Origin: CAZFVY01 sp964522665
Lineage (GTDB): Bacteria > Verrucomicrobiota > Verrucomicrobiia > Limisphaerales > CAZFVY01
Length of the DNA stretch: 22,368 bases
Assembly: GCA_964522665.1 (NCBI GenBank)
Contig: CAZFVY010000115.1
Location: 1-22,368 of the forward strand
Direction: 5' to 3'
Shown: positions 1-6,938 of the stretch, piece after piece
Position numbering within the stretch: the stretch's first letter is position 1
Layout of the letters: each line of letters begins with the position of its first letter
Notes under the pieces: generated by a model
What the model saw: the letters and a program-made list of their open reading frames with translations, nothing else
What the model was told of the DNA's origin: nothing
Databases searched by the model: none
Made by a program: the position numbers and the translations under genes

Positions 1-471
1 AAAGACCGCCATTACCGCTTGTTTCAAGTTGGGTTACTTAGCCGTCACACACCCCGGCTCAGCTATCCATTACGACTGCTTTTGCAAGTAGCCGGGGTTT
101 TAGGCATCCTGCTGGCTTGCGGATTGATCGGCCTACCGATTTGGTTCCGGCATGCCTGTGTTCGCGAATTCCGAATGCAAGCAAAGGCTGGACAACTGAT
201 CGTGGGGGCGATTGAAGCGTACAAGCGCCAAAGTGGCAGCTATCCGGCGTCGTTGGACGAACTGGCGCCAATCCACCGTCCGACCATTCCCGGCCTTCGA
301 ACTAGCGCAGGCAGCCAGTTTGAAGGGTGGCAATACCAAATTGTCACGAATCGTGTGACGGTTTCCTACCGATTGAGCTTTTACTTGGGGAGAGGCGGGA
401 TCGAATATCAGACGCCTAATTGGGTTGGCAATGACGAGGGGCGGTTGAGCGTAATCATGCGTAATGAATAA
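1..471 (+). CDS. Membrane-anchored pseudopilin-like hypothetical protein (5'-incomplete in window)
   Basis: The frame is open from the first base of the window, and the first possible start inside it is a TTG at position 19. The true start therefore probably lies upstream and the gene is partial here. One hydrophobic segment (about residues 20-43 counted from the TTG) is followed by a soluble region containing the phrase AIEAYKRQSGSYPASLDEL. That phrase resembles the helix and 'YP.sLdeL' segment of type II secretion and type IV pilus pseudopilins, common in Verrucomicrobiota and Planctomycetes. No prepilin-peptidase site (G/FTLIE-like) is visible before the membrane segment, so assembly as a real pseudopilin is doubtful. 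The remainder, with alternating beta-like segments, is unrecognised. The next gene follows after 42 bp on the same strand. Base composition looks less GC-rich than the genes further right. I am fairly sure it is coding and unsure of its role. Confidence 0.6.
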   Translation, partial: KDRHYRLFQVGLLSRHTPRLSYPLRLLLQVAGVLGILLACGLIGLPIWFRHACVREFRMQAKAGQLIVGAIEAYKRQSGSYPASLDELAPIHRPTIPGLRTSAGSQFEGWQYQIVTNRVTVSYRLSFYLGRGGIEYQTPNWVGNDEGRLSVIMRNE

Positions 472-513
472 GAAAGGAATCGTCTGGAGGCGACGAAACC
501 GAGGTTTGCGGGT

Positions 514-990
514 ATGCGCGATTTACAATTGTTTGATCGGTCGGTCGAAGCGTTTTTCGAGCCGATCGCGCGGCGTCTGGGTCTGCCGCTATCCAAGGTT
601 CAGGGTGGCGTCTACGAGGTCGCGTCGCCGTATTTTATCATGCGGATCCGCCTGCATACCGGGCACCATCGTGGTCTGAATGTGATGCTACGACCAGCAA
701 GTTCCCGAGTTTTTAACGAGAGTGAGCCCGGCGCGGAGTACGGCCTTGTTCATTTTGTATTGCTTGAAGGTGGTGACTGGACCGAGCCGCTAATCGCCAC
801 CGACGCCGATTTTCTGAATTGGGCCGCGCAACTCGCGATACAATCCGAACGTTTCGGGGCGCCGTATTTGCTCGGGAAAGGAAAGAACTACGACGCGGTG
901 AAGGAGATCGTACGGCAGAAAAGCAGACGGGCGTTGGAGGAGATCAAGGCGTACCGCTTCCCAAAAAACGTCCGCAAGGAATGGATTTGA
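514..990 (+). CDS. Hypothetical protein, 158 aa
   Basis: I do not recognise this family. The product is soluble, with no signal peptide or membrane segment. It mixes beta-like stretches (YEVASPYFIMRIRLHTG, YGLVHFVLLEGG) in the N-terminal two thirds with a charged helical C-terminus (EIVRQKSRRALEEIKAYRFPK). An ATG at 514 is used because it opens the longest frame with a protein-like composition. No clear Shine-Dalgarno sequence precedes it (the upstream bases are gaggtttgcgggt). It lies 42 bp after the pseudopilin-like gene on the same strand and could be co-transcribed with it. It converges on the SIMPL-domain gene, with 112 bp between the two stop codons. Size and composition suggest a small cytoplasmic protein. 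No catalytic motif is visible and no function is proposed. Confidence 0.6.
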   Translation: MRDLQLFDRSVEAFFEPIARRLGLPLSKVQGGVYEVASPYFIMRIRLHTGHHRGLNVMLRPASSRVFNESEPGAEYGLVHFVLLEGGDWTEPLIATDADFLNWAAQLAIQSERFGAPYLLGKGKNYDAVKEIVRQKSRRALEEIKAYRFPKNVRKEWI

Positions 991-1102
991 ACGACGGACC
1001 GAATCCCACAACGCACAATTGCGGCTGTGAAACTTCAGCCCAGGCCAATATAAACCGTAAGGTTCCGTCGGAAAGCTTGACGACTCCCCACGACCGAATT
1101 GC

Positions 1103-1840
1103 CTATTCGAGTCGAAAGGTGGTGTTGACCACGGCGGTGATGGTTTTTTCGAGGGAGGTCGTGTCGTTGACGCCGAGACCGGAAGTCTCGTTCGAGTGCA
1201 GCGCCGTGATTTGAAAAACGCCCATTCTCGCCGAGCGAAGTTCCTTGATGCGCCGGCCGCCTTGCAGGGCGATTTGATCGGCGCGGGCACGGGCGTCACG
1301 CGTCGCGTCGGCCAGCATCTCGACCTTCGCCTCCGCCGACTTGGTGTAGATGAAACCGATCGGCGCGGGAGTGAAGACCAGGCCGTTCGCGACGAGGGCC
1401 GTCGAATCGCGGTCCAATTTCATCACGCTCTCAACTTCCGGCGACTCGATCGTGGCCTTTTGGGTCAAGCGATAGCCGACGGTTCGTTGCGCCTCGGGAT
1501 CACCCGATTCGCGCGCCTTGAGAGCCTGGATATTGATCGGCGAGATCGTGTAATTCGTAAAATTATTCGCGCGCAGAAACGATTCGAGTTTGGCAAGGTC
1601 GGTCTTGAGCCGGCCTTGGGCTTCGGCGAGATTCGTCCCCTCGACGGAAAACGAGCCGATCCAAACGGCGAGGTCCGAGCGGATATTCTTCCGCGCGGAG
1701 CCGGTGACGGTGATCTCTTGCGCCTCGGAAATCTTGAGCCACGCGCGCGTCACGAGCATCGCGGACAACACCAGTCCCGCGGCCAGAAAAAGACCCGCGA
1801 CCACCCCGAAGAGAACGCTGCGTGATGAATGGGACGCCAT
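1103..1840 (-). CDS. SIMPL-domain (DUF541/YggE-like) membrane-anchored protein
   Basis: From the ATG at 1840 the product is 245 aa. One N-terminal membrane helix or uncleaved signal anchor (about residues 9-31, rich in V, L, A, G) is followed by a periplasmic SIMPL domain. Diagnostic features are the opening 'ITVTGSARKNIRSDLAVW' strand, the 'EAQGRLKTDLAKLESFLRANNF' helix and the late 'DARARADQIALQGGRRIKEL' helix, which is typical of YggE/DUF541 proteins. The family forms oligomeric envelope proteins with a stress-related, poorly defined role. An in-frame ATG at 1858 and a further one at 1942 also exist. The latter would overlap the permease gene and adds an Arg-rich non-helical leader, so I reject it. 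The gene lies 88 bp downstream of the ABC permease on the same strand and could be the last member of that operon. Confidence 0.85.
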   Translation of the reverse strand: MASHSSRSVLFGVVAGLFLAAGLVLSAMLVTRAWLKISEAQEITVTGSARKNIRSDLAVWIGSFSVEGTNLAEAQGRLKTDLAKLESFLRANNFTNYTISPINIQALKARESGDPEAQRTVGYRLTQKATIESPEVESVMKLDRDSTALVANGLVFTPAPIGFIYTKSAEAKVEMLADATRDARARADQIALQGGRRIKELRSARMGVFQITALHSNETSGLGVNDTTSLEKTITAVVNTTFRLE

Positions 1841-1928
1841 AGTTACGATTGAGACCATGCACCGGTTGCCGCGCGCGCGCAAGCGCCGGGGATCGTTCCG
1901 AAGCGCCCACCCCGGCCGGGCCTTATCC

Positions 1929-3230
1929 TCACCGGGTCCCAAAAAAACGGGTCAATCGCAAGTCTCGATTGCGGTAAACGGCGCTTGATCTCAGTCCTTG
2001 CCGCAGGAGTCCGTACCCGAGTCCCGCCATCACGAGGCCAACGGCGACGGAATAGGTCCGAGTTGCCAGGTTTGGCGCGAGCCACGACATAATCGGAATC
2101 GTAGCGATGCCGAACCAATTGAGCAAAAGCAGCCCTTTGGGTCCCCAGCGAACGATGATCGCATGCGCGAGGCAACTCCACCCCGCGATCAGACTAAGAA
2201 AGCCCGGCTGAGCCAGCGCCGCGAACTCGAGGTTCAGGTGAAAATAGCTCCGCTGGGCAATCTGTTCCGCCAATCCATAGAAACCGACCGTCGCGGCCAA
2301 GTTCGCGAGCGGCAGGCAAAGCAGAAGCGTCGCCAAGCGATCGGTGGAGAGCGGTAGCGCGCGCAGGTTTCGCGGTTCAATTACATAGGGCGTCGGCGCA
2401 AAAACCGCGAAATACCAGGCCAGGTAAATCCAAATCGACCTCGCCGAGTTATGCCAAAGCCGTTCGAAAAGCAGGAAAATCGGGAGGGTGAATAGCTGGA
2501 TTCCCAAGCAGCGCGTTATTGACCGCCAGTAGAGATAGCTCAGGCCCGACGGTCCACCCCTCCGCGATTCGCCCGGCTTCGTATCATGACCCGACTCAGA
2601 TTGACCGCCGGCGCCGGCGACGCCGTCCATTAAATCGTCGGCGCGCAGGTAGCCACCGACGGTGGCGGCCAAGCCGACAGCCAGGAGCACCTCGACGGCC
2701 GGCCAGTTCGGCTTCGGTGGCATCGTCAGGTAACTCAGAAAAAACCCGGCGAATAAGCTCACGCCCCAAATCAACCCGGCGGCAACGCGGAGCGGTTGGC
2801 CGGCTAGCCCGGCCTGTCCCCCCCCGAGGCTCGGCATTGCCGTCAGCAAAAAGAAAAGGTATCCCGCAACGGCCAGCGAGGCGGTGAAATTGAACGCGAG
2901 CGCGTCGAACGGAAGCGTCGTTGACTGCGCCATGATGGTCGCGCCAACGAATCCGAACGCCAGCCAGACGGGCGGAACGCCGACGGCGACCAGCCAGTAC
3001 GCGCGTCCGATCTCCGCGCGGGATACTGGCAGCGTCAGCAATGCGCCGCACGCTCCGCGTCGGTTGAGGTCAAACGCCACCGGCGCCCCCAGAAACGGCG
3101 CGAAACAATACGCGTTGAACAAAGTCGATCCGTGGGTCTGCGCAACCGCGATGAACGGCAGTGGCAGAAAGAATCCCAACAAGTAAAACCACCACCAGCG
3201 CCGAAAGATGTCGAGTATGATCGCGCGCAT
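1929..3230 (-). CDS. ABC transporter permease (ABC-2-like integral membrane subunit)
   Basis: The 433-aa product is mostly hydrophobic, with roughly ten to twelve predicted membrane segments. These form two blocks separated by a hydrophilic Gly/Ser-rich loop at about residues 197-230. The N-terminus (WWWFYLLGFFLPLPFIAVA) starts with a short cytoplasmic stretch and then a helix. The segment 'LLTLPVSRAEIGRAYW' near residues 64-79 matches the cytoplasmic 'lPvsR.ei....kl' motif of ABC-2-type permeases. Its partner is the ATPase just upstream: only 4 bp separate the ATPase stop from this ATG. A good Shine-Dalgarno (AGGAG, 7-nt spacer) lies inside the end of the ATPase gene, so translation is likely coupled. 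It probably forms the membrane half of an exporter of the YtrBCD type. The substrate is unknown, though GntR/YtrA-linked exporters are often induced by cell-wall-active compounds. Confidence 0.82.
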   Translation of the reverse strand: MRAIILDIFRRWWWFYLLGFFLPLPFIAVAQTHGSTLFNAYCFAPFLGAPVAFDLNRRGACGALLTLPVSRAEIGRAYWLVAVGVPPVWLAFGFVGATIMAQSTTLPFDALAFNFTASLAVAGYLFFLLTAMPSLGGGQAGLAGQPLRVAAGLIWGVSLFAGFFLSYLTMPPKPNWPAVEVLLAVGLAATVGGYLRADDLMDGVAGAGGQSESGHDTKPGESRRGGPSGLSYLYWRSITRCLGIQLFTLPIFLLFERLWHNSARSIWIYLAWYFAVFAPTPYVIEPRNLRALPLSTDRLATLLLCLPLANLAATVGFYGLAEQIAQRSYFHLNLEFAALAQPGFLSLIAGWSCLAHAIIVRWGPKGLLLLNWFGIATIPIMSWLAPNLATRTYSVAVGLVMAGLGYGLLRQGLRSSAVYRNRDLRLTRFFGTR

Positions 3231-3234
3231 AGCC

Positions 3235-4107
3235 TTACTCCTGGGCGAGGGCGACGAAGAGATCCTCGAGCGTCACGGGCGTCGCGTTGAGTTGTCGGGC
3301 GCCGCGAGAGGAAATGTCGTCTAGGCTGCACTTGGAAGTGTCCGCCAGCGCCTGCCAGTGGCGTTGATTTCGCCGCCGTATCAGCAAACCCGGTTCCGCC
3401 GAAAAGTCCGCGCCGTTCTCAGCCACAAAATCGACCCACCGGAAACGCTCGACAATTTCGGCGGTCGGGCCTTCCAACAGCATCTTGCCGTTTTTAATCA
3501 TGCCGATGTGATCGGCGAAGCGCTCCAGATCGCTCAGGTTATGCGAGGAGATGACCACTGCTCGATCCTCGCTCTGCACCGCCGCGAGCAATTCGCTGAA
3601 AACCTGATGCTTGGAGACCGCGTCGAGACCAATGAGCGGCTCGTCGAGCAGCAGCAGCTTGGGCCGCCAGGCCAGCGCGAGGATCAGACCGAACTTGATG
3701 CGGGCGCCAAATGACAGCGTCGCGATCCGTTCGCCCAGGCCGACATGCAGCGAATCCAACAGCCGCAGACAGTACGCGTCGTCCCACGTCGGGTAAAATC
3801 CGCGCACGAATTGAATCGCTTTGCCCACCTTGCCCCAGGCCAGCCAGGAAACCTCCGGGCTGGCATAGCCGACCTGCCGCTTCATCGCCACCTCATCGCG
3901 GCGATGGTCCAAGTCCAGAACCTTGATCGATCCCGCGTCTTCGCGGCCCAGCCCGAGCGCCAGGTCGATCGTCGTGGTCTTCCCGGCGCCGTTCGGCCCG
4001 ATCAACCCGTAGATCGCGCCGCGCGGGACGGTCGCATCGAGCGGCCCGAGCGTAAACTTGCGGAAGTGTTTTTCGAGACCGCGAATTTCGATTGCGTTTG
4101 CATTCAT
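3235..4107 (-). CDS. ABC transporter ATP-binding protein (YtrB-like)
   Basis: The 290-aa product is a single nucleotide-binding domain with an extra C-terminal extension. It has Walker A GPNGAGKTT at 37-45, Walker B LLLLDE at 151-156, a D-loop at 160-162 and the switch His in VISSHN at 189. The signature motif is degenerate, LSFGA at 131-135 instead of LSGGQ, as is common in exporters of this subfamily. The stretch QVGYASPE at 78-85 occupies the Q-loop position. The C-terminal 70 or so residues (from about 220) form the variable domain seen in ABC-2 exporter ATPases. The ATG at 4107 overlaps the stop of the GntR gene (ATGA), and the permease follows after 4 bp, so this is a tight three-gene operon. 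It should power export by the downstream permease. The substrate cannot be read from sequence. Confidence 0.93.
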   Translation of the reverse strand: MNANAIEIRGLEKHFRKFTLGPLDATVPRGAIYGLIGPNGAGKTTTIDLALGLGREDAGSIKVLDLDHRRDEVAMKRQVGYASPEVSWLAWGKVGKAIQFVRGFYPTWDDAYCLRLLDSLHVGLGERIATLSFGARIKFGLILALAWRPKLLLLDEPLIGLDAVSKHQVFSELLAAVQSEDRAVVISSHNLSDLERFADHIGMIKNGKMLLEGPTAEIVERFRWVDFVAENGADFSAEPGLLIRRRNQRHWQALADTSKCSLDDISSRGARQLNATPVTLEDLFVALAQE

Positions 4108-4508
4108 GATGGTCGCCTTTCGTTAAGCTGACGAAACAACTCGTTAAGCTCGCTCCGGCTCAGCCCCGCCTCGTTGGCTTCACGGATCCCTCCCTGCAGT
4201 AATTCCCTCGCGCGCTCGATCTTTACGGCGCGGCTCCGGTCGTCGCCGTGCTCCGCGACAAACGTCCCCACCCCCTGGCGACGGTAAATAATCCCTTCCT
4301 GCTCCAACTCCTCGTATGCGCGTTTGACGGTGATGACGCTTACCATCAGGTCCTCCGCCAATTGCCGAAACGACGGCAACCCCGCGCCCGCCGCCAAACG
4401 CCCTTCGCTGACCTCGCGCTTGAGGCCATCGACGATCTGCTGGTACAGCGGCCCGGCGGCCGCCGGAGAGATCGGCGGCAGCATCCAGCCTGACTTTTTG
4501 TCGCTCAC
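4104..4508 (-). CDS. GntR family transcriptional regulator, YtrA subfamily
   Basis: The 134-aa product has the short YtrA architecture: one winged helix-turn-helix (about residues 20-86) and a C-terminal helical tail of only about 45 residues, with no large effector domain. Hallmarks are PLYQQIVDGLKREV, the LPSFRQLAEDLMVSVITVKRAYEELEQEG recognition region and the wing RRQGVGTFVA. YtrA regulators usually repress their own operon, which encodes an ABC exporter, and that is the arrangement here (ATGA overlap with the ATPase gene). The frame opens at GTG 4508. An in-frame ATG at 4484 (M9), preceded by GTCAGG, gives an N-terminus closer to the family norm and is a serious alternative. The predicted promoter places the transcript start almost exactly at 4508. 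Translation is therefore either leaderless from GTG or starts at 4484. Confidence 0.92.
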   Translation of the reverse strand: MSDKKSGWMLPPISPAAAGPLYQQIVDGLKREVSEGRLAAGAGLPSFRQLAEDLMVSVITVKRAYEELEQEGIIYRRQGVGTFVAEHGDDRSRAVKIERARELLQGGIREANEAGLSRSELNELFRQLNERRPS

Positions 4509-4515
4509 TGAATCT

Positions 4516-4540
4516 ACTGTATATATCTTTTAGATACAGT
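4516..4540 (-). promoter_or_regulatory. Inverted repeat, probable GntR/YtrA operator
   Basis: Perfect 7-bp arms ACTGTAT (4516-4522) and ATACAGT (4534-4540) are separated by 11 bp of AT-rich sequence. The repeat lies 8 bp upstream of the GntR GTG. It overlaps the predicted -10 and touches the predicted -35 of the same operon, which is where an autorepressor would be expected to bind. YtrA-type proteins bind AT-rich inverted repeats as dimers. Binding here is inferred. Confidence 0.65.
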
Positions 4541-4543
4541 CAA
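4516..4543 (-). promoter_or_regulatory. Predicted sigma-70-type promoter of the GntR-ABC operon
   Basis: On the minus strand, TTGACT (4543-4538) and TACAGT (4521-4516) are separated by 16 bp. Transcription would start about 7 bases further on, at 4509-4508, which is the first base of the GTG codon. Both boxes lie within or against the inverted repeat, consistent with repression by blocking polymerase. Confidence 0.55.
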
Positions 4544-4913
4544 GCGGAAAGGCAACTTTTGCTGAATAATTGAATGGTGGGGTGAGATTCCATCGAGCCC
4601 TGATATTCCTCGCGGCGTACTTGGTTTGAGACCGAGTCAAAGGGGATTCAAAGACGTGAACTTGTTCTTCGCGGAGCGGTTCGAACTCCGTTTGCCTGCG
4701 CAACTCAGGCCCTTGGTCACAGATCGTCACAATTTCGCCCACGCGTCCTGACAATATCGGTCGGTTTCGATGTTGCGCGGGTACCTATTACTCTTGCAGC
4801 CTGGGAAAGGGGAATGGCATCTTGCCTCTCGTTGCGCGGTCAGTCGCATCCGTGTTGGCACGCCGCGTTCAGCGTTTTGAGTTCCGGGGTTCGCTAAAAT
4901 CTTAATTTGATCT
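4544..4913. other. Intergenic region without recognised gene
   Basis: About 370 bp lie between two divergently transcribed genes. Short minus-strand frames here have no recognisable similarity or start signals and are judged to be noise. No convincing hairpin, repeat or RNA gene was found. A TAAAAT (4895-4900) close to the ATG at 4914 is a possible -10 for the downstream gene, but no well-spaced -35 accompanies it. Confidence 0.5.
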
Positions 4914-5906
4914 ATGGAAATCTCAATAAGAGTCATCAGCGGCGACGCGGTCACCATCGAAGCCGATGTCCTCGCCCTAAAATATGCTCAAGCCAATTAC
5001 GGGGTTGATTTCCTTGTGACTGAAATCCTTACCAATGCCGGGAAAGACGCCTCTTTGATGAGGCCAAAGGCCGGTGGGTTTAGGCTTGTCGACGGAGTAT
5101 CCGAGCTCGCCGCGCGTCAGGTACTGTTTATTGGCGTCGTCCCATTGCACTCGTTCGGGTATTCCGAAATTCGAGAATTCGCTCGGCAAGTCCTTTCCGC
5201 ACTCGCTGGATCGGCGCCGGACGCCCGAAGAGTTGCACTGACGCTTCACGGCTCCAATTACGGTCTAGATGAATTGGAAGCATTTGAATCGGAGATCGCG
5301 GGATTGGTGGACGCCGTGCGAACTTTGGATTTTCCCGAAAAGCTTCGCGAGATTCTCATTGTTGAACGGAATCGCGGCCGAGCGATGAGACTTGAGAAGC
5401 AGTTGATCGAACTGCTTCCCTCGGGAACAATTTCAGCGGCACCGATGGCGAGAGGAGCTGAATCACGGCCTGAAGACAGTGAACGTCTGAGATCGGCGGG
5501 TTATTCTTCCCGCTCCAAAGGCCACATTTTTGTCGCGATGCCCTTCAAAGAAGATATGGATGACGTTTACCATTATGGAATTCAAGGCGCGGTTCGCGAG
5601 GCTGGCTTTTTGTGTGAGCGAGCGGATCTGTCCTCATTCACGGGTGACGTGATGCAGTGGGTGCGAGAAAAGATCAGGACCGCCAAGCTAGTCGTGGCGG
5701 ATCTTACCGACGGAAATCCCAACGTTTATCTTGAAGTAGGTTACGCTTGGGGATGTGAAGTACCGACTGTCCTACTCGTCAAAGATACCAAGCAATTGAA
5801 ATTCGACGTCAAAAGCCAGCGATGTTTGCCCTACCAGAAAATCAAGGACCTTGAACAGTCGCTGGGCAAAGAATTGAAGGTGTTGAAACAGAACGGGACT
5901 TTGTAA
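4914..5906 (+). CDS. Two-domain protein: macro-like N-terminal domain plus nucleoside-deoxyribosyltransferase/TIR-like C-terminal domain
   Basis: The product is 330 aa. The C-terminal domain (about 203-330) opens with HIFVAMPF (204-211), a 'FVAMPF' first strand typical of NDT-like/TIR-like folds. It continues with YGIQGAVREAGFLCERADL and FTGDVMQWVREKIRTAKLVVADLT, then NPNVYLEVGYAWG (268-280). In that last motif Glu274 sits where nucleoside 2-deoxyribosyltransferases carry their catalytic glutamate. The N-terminal domain (about 1-168) alternates strands and helices (VLALKYAQANYGVDF, VLFIGVVPLHSFGYSEIREFA, RRVALTLHGSNYGLDELEAFESEIAGL). It looks macro-domain or leucyl-aminopeptidase-N-like, but I cannot name its family firmly. 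A linker at 170-202 joins them. A likely role is binding a nucleotide-derived ligand and cleaving an N-glycosidic bond (NAD-like or nucleoside), as in conflict systems. This is inference. The gene is solitary, has no Shine-Dalgarno and looks AT-richer than its neighbours, which suggests transfer. Confidence 0.85.
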   Translation: MEISIRVISGDAVTIEADVLALKYAQANYGVDFLVTEILTNAGKDASLMRPKAGGFRLVDGVSELAARQVLFIGVVPLHSFGYSEIREFARQVLSALAGSAPDARRVALTLHGSNYGLDELEAFESEIAGLVDAVRTLDFPEKLREILIVERNRGRAMRLEKQLIELLPSGTISAAPMARGAESRPEDSERLRSAGYSSRSKGHIFVAMPFKEDMDDVYHYGIQGAVREAGFLCERADLSSFTGDVMQWVREKIRTAKLVVADLTDGNPNVYLEVGYAWGCEVPTVLLVKDTKQLKFDVKSQRCLPYQKIKDLEQSLGKELKVLKQNGTL

Positions 5907-5933
5907 TAACCACGGCTTAACGATTTTATTTTG

Positions 5934-5955
5934 GTCGTCCGGCAAGCGGTACGAC
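5934..5955. terminator. Small hairpin between convergent genes, possible terminator
   Basis: GTCGTCCG (5934-5941) pairs with CGG(T)ACGAC (5947-5955), with one bulged T and a 5-nt loop. It sits in the 57-bp gap between two convergent genes, where a bidirectional terminator is expected. No T-tract follows on either strand: the T-rich stretch lies on the wrong side. If it works, it is not a canonical intrinsic terminator. Confidence 0.3.
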
Positions 5956-5963
5956 TTCATGTC

Positions 5964-6929
5964 TCACCTCGCCAAATGACACGCCGCGTGGCGCCCGGGG
6001 GCTAACTCGCGCAGGGCGGGCGCCTCCGTCTTGCAACGAGGTTCGGCGACCGGGCAGCGGGTGTGGAACGGGCACCCGCTCGGTGGGTTGATCGGGGAAG
6101 GCGCGTCGCCGAGGAGAATGATCCGCTGACGTTTGCGGTCGGGGTCCACGACGGGAACGGCGGAGATGAGGGCTTGCGTGTAGGGATGTTTCGGGGCGCG
6201 ACAGAGTTCGCGGGCGGGGCCGGACTCGACGATGCGCCCGAGGTACATCACAAGGACGCGATGGCTGATGTGCTCGACCACGGCCAGGTCATGCGCCACG
6301 AAGAGGTACGCCAGGCGCCGCTCCTGCTGCAGTTGATGCAGCAGATTGACGATTTGCGCCTGCACCGAAACGTCGAGCGCGCTGACCGGTTCGTCGCAGA
6401 CGATCAGGCGGGGTTCGACCGCGAGCGCGCGGGCGATGCCGACGCGCTGGCGCTGGCCGCCGCTGAACTCATGGGGGTAACGCTCGGCGTGGGTCGGCTC
6501 CAGACCGACAGCGCGCAAAAGCGCCTCGATGCGGCGTCGGCGCGCGGGACGGTCGGCGGCGAGACGATGGATGTCCAGCGCTTCGCCGATGCTTTCGGCA
6601 ATCGTCATGCGCGGGTCGAGCGAGCCGTACGGGTCCTGAAAAATCATCTGGAAACGGCGGCGGCGCGCGCGAAGCTCGGGGCCGCTCAGGCGCGCGATGT
6701 CCTCACCCTCAAAGAGAATTTGCCCCGCGTCAGGCTCAACCAGTTTAAGCACGGCCCGGCCCAGGGTGGTTTTGCCACAACCGCTTTCGCCGACCAGTCC
6801 GACCGTTTCCGCCTCGTCGATGGTAAAGCTGACGTCGTCCACCGCGCGGACGACGGCGGGCGATCGGCCGAACCCGCTCGCGCGAACGGGGAAGTGGACT
6901 TTGAGATTTCTGACTTCGAGCAGCGGCAT
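5964..6929 (-). CDS. oppF: Oligopeptide/dipeptide ABC transporter ATP-binding protein, OppF/DppF type
   Basis: The 321-aa product has Walker A GESGCGKT at 47-54, Q-loop FQDP at 97-100, the signature FSGGQ at 155-159, Walker B LIVCDE at 175-180 and the switch His213. It ends in the oligo_HPY domain (about 230-321) that marks the Opp/Dpp/Nik family. That domain carries four cysteines (286, 292, 299, 317) in the spacing of the C-terminal iron-sulfur motif known for Dpp/Opp ATPases. The ATG at 6929 lies 9 bp after the stop of the oppD-like gene, so the two are co-transcribed and should form a heterodimeric ATPase pair for peptide import. Both proteins start with the same MPLLE.RNL, reflecting paralogy. 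No Shine-Dalgarno is evident. The symbol marks family membership; opp, dpp and app cannot be told apart from sequence. Confidence 0.93.
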   Translation of the reverse strand: MPLLEVRNLKVHFPVRASGFGRSPAVVRAVDDVSFTIDEAETVGLVGESGCGKTTLGRAVLKLVEPDAGQILFEGEDIARLSGPELRARRRRFQMIFQDPYGSLDPRMTIAESIGEALDIHRLAADRPARRRRIEALLRAVGLEPTHAERYPHEFSGGQRQRVGIARALAVEPRLIVCDEPVSALDVSVQAQIVNLLHQLQQERRLAYLFVAHDLAVVEHISHRVLVMYLGRIVESGPARELCRAPKHPYTQALISAVPVVDPDRKRQRIILLGDAPSPINPPSGCPFHTRCPVAEPRCKTEAPALRELAPGRHAACHLAR

Positions 6930-6938
6930 GGCAAAGAG

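Noticed and set aside
819..1825. Plus-strand frames overlapping the 158-aa gene and the SIMPL gene
   Set aside because: They overlap better-supported genes and have Arg-rich, domainless translations.
4530..4957. Two minus-strand frames of about 75 codons upstream of the NDT/TIR-like gene
   Set aside because: They have no similarity, no start signal and odd composition, and the second runs into the start of the plus-strand gene.
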